From Congeria kusceri (Eukaryota > Mollusca > Bivalvia > Myida > Dreissenidae), in assembly GCA_027627225.1 (NCBI GenBank), contig JAPFQT010000041.1:663501-727500 (forward strand): 64,000 bases of DNA. Reading direction: 5' to 3'. Made by a program: the position numbers and the translations under genes. This document shows positions 58,401 to 64,000 of the stretch, in pieces. The notes below the pieces were generated by a model. The model was not told where the DNA came from. It ran no database searches and saw nothing but the letters and a program-made list of their open reading frames with translations. Each line of letters begins with the position of its first letter. Within the stretch, counting starts at the first letter, position 1.

Positions 58401-59930
58401 GCTAGAATGATTTCCTATATTTATACTCGGTCAGTCCGTGTACGTGTTTCTCAAGTTTTAAGATAGCATAACAGTATTTCATGGGGGCACTCTGTAATAG
58501 ATTTTACTCGAGTCGAATACGACAACTAATATATGCATCGTAATGTGTTTTTTGTGTGCAAATTAATTCATAATTAAGTGTCAGTATCAGGTTACTGTTT
58601 GCAAGATGTTCATATCAACAAGGACTCGAAAATATAATTTTTAGCATAGCGTCTCTTAAAAGGCTCGTGTTGTGTCAAGTTCCCACTCGGAATCGTTGTT
58701 ATTTCAGTTTGTTATACACATGTTAAATACACTTTCAAAACTTTAATGTTTTTACTGCAGTGCAAGTATGTCATGAAAGCTTACGCGATTGTGGAAATAT
58801 GCTACAATTCAAGGACTCAGCGCGGTGCGATAAAGAGATAAGTTGAAATTAGTGAAGATCGGTTCCGTCAGAAAGTTAATACTGCAGTATAGAATTCGAT
58901 AAACGTTTATGTCCGAATATTTCAGGGCGTATATGAAACAGGACAATGTCTAATACTAGTTTTAAATTAAATATTACCTTTGTGACATTAATTCATAATT
59001 ATTTCGATATCACAGCTACATGTACTTTATTATTAAGGTTAACAATGTGTGTTTATTTATTTAAAACCCGATTAATACGGTGATAGTATCGAAGCATGCA
59101 GCAAACAAAAGAACAGAAAACTTGTTGGCATGTTCTTTGTATGTGTTAGCCCTAGATACGTTGTGACCGTTTGTAAAAATACCAGTGGAAATAACATCGA
59201 AATACCAACATCACGGTTTTGAAACGGACATTAACAAACGTTTGTATTTATATTTAAATATTTTGTCAAAGAGATTTGCGAATGTGTTGTTTAAAGTTTA
59301 ATATTAATTTCCTGTTATTGAAAGCCGTTGTTTAAAACACGTCTATTGTGTGAGGTTAGTACGAGAGAAATGCCGATAAAAATACCAGCAAAAGACAAAT
59401 CTATTGTTTGCGACAACGACATGAATATGTTAATAACATCTCTACATTTTCTTTTCAAAAATAGATTTTCTGATGTGCTATTTTAGGCATACGTGTCAAA
59501 AAATAATAAATACATTCATACTTGAAACTCCAACAAAAGATTATAAAATCTCAAGTTCAGTGTTTAACTATTCATTTCATCGCGGAGTTGTGTTTAAAAA
59601 CGTGAACTCTTGGTGTTATAAATATTCAAACAAATATACAAGACACCATTGTAGATTACCACCCAAGACGTTCGATTAACGTTGGAAGGGTCAATTATTT
59701 CCTATAGCAATGTAAATTGTATTATTGTATGGAAAAAGCGCAGTGTGATTTTGCTTACATAGTGTAAAGTACAAAAACATTACTATATAATGTGATGTTT
59801 GATGAAAACCAACCAACATAATGCTTGCAAAATGAAAACCCCACGTATGTATGTAATTGACTACGTCACAATCACACGTGAAAATGTGTTAAAGTACACG
59901 TGTGCACGTTATGGCAATACAAGATAATAA
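55491..59930. other. 4.4-kb spacer without recognised features
   Basis: The longest ORF is 93 codons, AT-rich and featureless. No exon with good borders, domain or repeat family was found. Confidence 0.5.
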
Positions 59931-59934
59931 TTAA

Positions 59935-60403
59935 ATGAGGCATGTAGTGGAAAAACCTGGCTTAATGCATGTACGAATAGCGTCGGCCCGGATCAGATTG
60001 TGCAGTCCGCATAGGCTAATCCGGGACGGCACATTAAGCTAACAGTGGATTTGTGTTTAGAAGAGACTTCCTTGAAACAGAAAATACCATAAAAGCGAAA
60101 GTGTCGTCCTGGATTAGCCTGTGCGGATTGCTACTAAATGCTTAGGAGAAAAGTGTCGTCCTGGATTAGCCTGTGCGGATTGCTACTAAATGCTTAGGAG
60201 AAAAGTGTCGTCCTGGATTAGCCTGTGCGGATTGCTACTAAATGCTTAGGAGAAAGTGTCGTCCTGGATTAGCCTGTGCGGATTGCTACTGAATGCTTAG
60301 GAGAAAAGTGTCGTCCTGGATTAGCCTGTGCGGATTGATCTAAATGCTTAGGAGAAAAGTGTCGTCCTGGATTAGCCTGTGCGGATTGCTACTAAATGCT
60401 TAA
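59935..60403. mobile_element. Double-hairpin MITE, copy 3, internally expanded
   Basis: The left end GAGGCATGTAGTGGAAAAAC and first palindrome match the copies at 12490 and 14003. From 60097 the second palindrome's half is repeated six times as a 52-bp unit starting AAGTGTCGTCCTGGATTAGC and ending GCTTAGGAGAA. The right terminus is missing. Confidence 0.85.
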
Positions 60404-60409
60404 GATACA

Positions 60410-62520
60410 TTTTCAAAATATCATTAGCACATAAATGACATGATGTGATGCGATCGATATTTAATCCCACCAGCTACTCTTATTTTCCATAGGTAATAGT
60501 ACTGATTACAGCTGGATAAAGCTAAGGGAAAAATCTAGAATCAAAAGGGTACAGGGTGCTGCTAAACAAGGGGCGGGTGGAAAGCCGCGACGTTTTGTTG
60601 ACATTTTCTCATATTTTGCTAAATTCAGTATTTTATCTAAACTACTGATTACGGTTTTTACGCAGAGTCTATTCCATTGTCATTGAATATTTGCCAAAAT
60701 ATATTTTATTTAGCAAACAATATTCCACATTTTTGTGTTGACTAGCACAGAGAGTTAGCAGGGGTGAACTAACAATGAGCAGGGCTCAACAAAAAGTAGA
60801 ACAATATACTAAAAGGTAAATATGGCCAATGCGATAAACAGACAATAACCTACACAATAACAAAACGTTAGCGGTACCGGTAGTGTAAGAAGTGAAAGCA
60901 AAATGTAATGATTGTATGTACTACGCATTTATTAACCAATAAAACAGGAGACTTAGTACCAACTATGGTGAACATTTAGAAGCGGCGGTTATGCTGTTGT
61001 GCAGTGGTAAAACTATTTGAAACACCCACGTGCTTGGAAACAATAAACGAAGTTTCTTAACACACATGTTTTTTAATTTCCATTCAGTTCTTAACGAACG
61101 TAACCTCTTCAATCCCGATGACATAATTATACATGTGTATATTATCTACCAGATACGCTTGAACAAGACTTTACCACAAATATACTGTCCTGCAGTTTGT
61201 TATACGAGTGGATTATTATACATGTAACAATACAAATATTTACTTTTTGACGAAGATACTCGTATAGCGTCAAGATGTAGACACGCGCTTACCTAGAGTA
61301 GTCGATCCTGGCAGTATGTTTCATGGTCATAAAGTATGACTAGTATGCATCTTGATCACCATTCTATAAACAGTGATCACTTCACAGACACTGACTTTTA
61401 TACTAAGACGGTTCCCTAGTGCATGTGTGATTTTGCTGTATAAATGCAAGAGTCCTGGAAAGGATAAACCTTTGCTCCGGAAATATTTTTTTTTTTTAAA
61501 CCCTTAAAAGCATATGTCATAATCATGGATAAGCGATCTGGTGTAAAGGTACTAATGCAACTTTTTACTATTTTATTTTTCAAAATATGTTTTATTATAA
61601 CACACAAAACGCGATTATAAGATTATCATGGGTATTAAACAATTACGAAAGTAGTTTAAGTACGATGGATGCCTTGCGCGAACTTAAAGCGGTCAGTTTT
61701 GACCGTAGTGTTTACGATTGCTTGGTCTAAGAACATCATAGGTACTCAAATAGTGAACGACCATATAAGCTAGAATAATACAAGTATGAAGTATATGATT
61801 TGAGTAATAGTTTTATTCGACTTTATGCAAGCTCATGCATATATACGCCAGACTGTGTATTATGTAAGACAGTATTATAAAAAATATATGAATACTGTTA
61901 CACACAACATTGTTTATAAGTGTATAAGCGTATTAGTGTATAAGTTTAAAGCATCATAAGTTTTGAATGCCATCCACTGACACTGTGGTCTTCAGATGAA
62001 TATGCTGCTAGTTGTATTGAGCAAAATCTAAATAACAAACAGATTATATCGACGACAATACTGTAGAAAAGTATTCATTTATAACGTTTGCGTTTTACCA
62101 ACTAAATATAGACCGAAGTTTAAGTTCGTGTTATTGAGAGTGACTATGTACAAGATGTACATATTTCACATATTTTGTTTCCAAACGTTTACGATACAGT
62201 ATCCTACTGCGAAGCTGTCAATGAAAATCAGTGATTTTTTCGTTACCTTTACAAGTAACCCAAACCAAATTTGAATAGATTTCATAGGTTGAAAATCTCC
62301 TTCCACAGCTGAAACAGGATACAATACTAAAAGTGAGATACGTCTTACATTCATTTCTTTGTTTATTTTAAAATTATGTTAGCTTTAATCTTCCAGTTTC
62401 CAATGTTCTGAAATAGGTGGACATTACGAAACGTAAGGCATCAGTTGTTTGTATGAAACCTTTGAATTAGGTTACAACTCTATATTTAATATAAACAGTA
62501 GATCCATAGTTATACATTAT
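60410..62520. other. Spacer
   Basis: There are only short AT-rich ORFs; no domain or repeat was recognised. Confidence 0.5.
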
Positions 62521-62526
62521 ATAAAT

Positions 62527-63320
62527 ATCACAGGCAGTTAAGTGGTATAGTATATATTGCACCCCGAGGAGAGCGATGTCAACCGAGGTCGAAGGACATT
62601 ACTCTTCGAAGGGGGTGGGGGGCAATATTTACTATACACCTCAACATGCCTATTATATGTATTTTATTATACCGAAAAAAAATACTGTAATTCAAAGAAT
62701 AAACCAGTCTTATATAGTAAACTAAAGTTTATCATTGGAAAATCAATCGCTCACCGACTTTGATTTTTTAAATTACATTTTAAAAAGCGCCTACCGATTA
62801 TTACCTACATGTACAAGCATTTCTCGGAAAACACGAGTTCCTTTTTTTAGGCAGATGCGGGGGTATATTATGCAAATATTGCATTCTTTGAGGGTGATAG
62901 TGCATTTTGTCAACCCGAGGAAATACTGTTCCCAAGGCAATTTTCGAGGGTTGACAAAATGCACTATCGCCCTCAAAGAATGCAATATTTATGTTATCAT
63001 ACCGACACAGGGCCTCTCAATAAATAATGCGCATTTGGAAAACGGAGTAATTTACTCACAGTTTCATAAGCGCCTTTTAACTCATATAAAACCTGTCTAT
63101 CGCTACGACGTCATAGCGGGTGATATTGGAGTGTGATATTGATATTTAAAATCATTGACTGCTTAGTTTTAATATTAACAAAGAAGGCCAACAAACGGAT
63201 GAGGTATAATAATAAAAATTATACCCCGCTCGGGGTATAATACTTTCAAATGCCATGGCGTATTATTAGCATGCAAGGATGGGTATATAGGATTTTACAA
63301 TGGGAAAACGAAGTGAGGTA
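62527..63320. mobile_element. MITE interrupted by another insertion
   Basis: The left part (GTATAGTATATATTGC, CCGAGGAGAGCGATGTCAAC, AAACTAAAGTTTATCATTGG) matches 63602-63790. The right part (GCAAGGATGGGTATATAGGA) at about 63240-63315 matches 63830-63860. Between them lie about 480 bp absent from the second copy. Confidence 0.65.
62873..62991. repeat. Long inverted repeat inside the insertion
   Basis: AAATATTGCATTCTTTGAGG..TTTTGTCAACCC and its inverse pair over about 43 bp with one or two mismatches around a 33-bp centre. This is a hairpin-type MITE core. Confidence 0.8.
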
Positions 63321-63601
63321 TAAAAAATGCATACATCAACACTAAATGCAGAATGTGGTAACTTGATTTATTCAAATTATTATAATTATTTGGTGTGTTT
63401 TTTTTAACTTCGAACAGTTTACATCAATTTGACTCGTGTATGAACAATGGTGACTTTTTTCTGAGGCAGAAAGTATTTTGCGCAATAGCTCTAAATAATA
63501 AAAACATTTTCTCCATATTTCGGATATTTATCACAGAACATTTCACGCATTGTCAGGTCATATAAATAGCTCACGGAGAAGAACCATATTATTAAAATAT
63601 A

Positions 63602-63890
63602 ATAGGTAGTTGAGGGGTATAGTAAATATTGAACTCCGAGGAGAGTGATGTCAACCGAGGCCGAAAGGGGGGGAGGCAATATTTACTCTAACCCTCAACA
63701 TGCCTATGATATTTTTTTTTACGGAACGAAAATAATGTAATGCAAAGAACAAAGTAGATGTACATAGTAAACTAAAGTTTGTTATTGGAACATAAAGCGT
63801 TACTTTCCAACGTCATGGCCTATTAAAATTATGCAAGGATGGGTATATGGGATTTTATAATGAAACAAACGGAATGAGGTATAATGGAAG
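63602..63890. mobile_element. Uninterrupted copy of the same MITE
   Basis: GTTGAGGGGTATAGTAAATA and, inverted, CAATATTTACTCTAACCCTC form arms around CCGAGGAGAGTGATGTCAAC. It is followed by the AAACTAAAGTTTGTTATTGG and GCAAGGATGGGTATATGGGA tail shared with the copy at 62527. Confidence 0.7.
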
Positions 63891-64000
63891 ATATTATCTT
63901 CTGTTCCAATCCGTTTGGTTTACTGATATGTGTTCGAGGGATAAAATATGTTTAAAAACGAATTCCACAGTTTTTCCTCTTCCGTGAAAATTTTTCATTT

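Overview
This is eukaryotic nuclear DNA, almost certainly from a bivalve mollusc. It is AT-rich, its genes are split into short exons with GT/AG borders, and it is crowded with small inverted-repeat transposons, tRNA-derived elements, minisatellites and microsatellites. The hairpin repeat built on AAAGTGTCGTCC..GGATTAGCCTGTGC (three copies) and the GGTCAAGGTCAAGGTCAC array are types I associate with heterodont bivalves, Dreissena in particular. That assignment is from memory and was not searched. No long ORF is a conventional gene; the real genes had to be read exon by exon.

Layout. 1-3.9 kb: decayed immunoglobulin-domain exons on the minus strand. 4.8-9.0 kb: two tandem plus-strand claudin/PMP22-like four-helix genes (A and B). 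10.3-19.9 kb: three minus-strand members of the same family (relic F, intact C, broken D) among MITEs and tRNA-like elements. 24.1-28.1 kb: a 4-kb array of a 54-bp repeat. 29.9-31.3 kb: three exons of an F-type-lectin/discoidin-like domain. 34.2-35.0 kb: an 81/82-bp repeat. 35.2-42.4 kb: exons for a kringle, part of a C-type-lectin-like domain, a farnesoic acid O-methyltransferase-like domain, a transmembrane segment and a cytoplasmic tail, read as one mosaic receptor. 44.9-46.0 kb: about eight repeats carrying AGGTCA half-sites. 47.4-49.5 kb: GAT-rich repeats, a possible VWA fragment and a 45-bp minisatellite. 51.4-52.1 kb: a small Cys-containing gene end. 53.7-54.8 kb: a further intact four-helix gene (E) next to a 590-bp trinucleotide tract. 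59.9-60.4 and 62.5-63.9 kb: more MITEs, one expanded internally and one nested.

The four-helix family is the best supported content. Every member has three exons: exon 1 of 175-184 nt ending in phase 1, exon 2 of exactly 144 nt (phase 1 to phase 1), and a variable last exon. C and E are intact. A has lost its first splice donor. B has a stop in the GLW signature and a lost acceptor. D has a stop at the first conserved Trp, a lost donor and a duplicated last exon. F is a start-less exon 1. This is a birth-and-death gene cluster.

The most unusual candidate is the mosaic receptor. Its transmembrane exon lies in a 135-bp (45-codon) tandem array that keeps one open frame and offers four equivalent splice donors in the same phase, so transcripts could in principle carry one to four membrane segments. 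All gene models here are manual splice reconstructions without transcript evidence.
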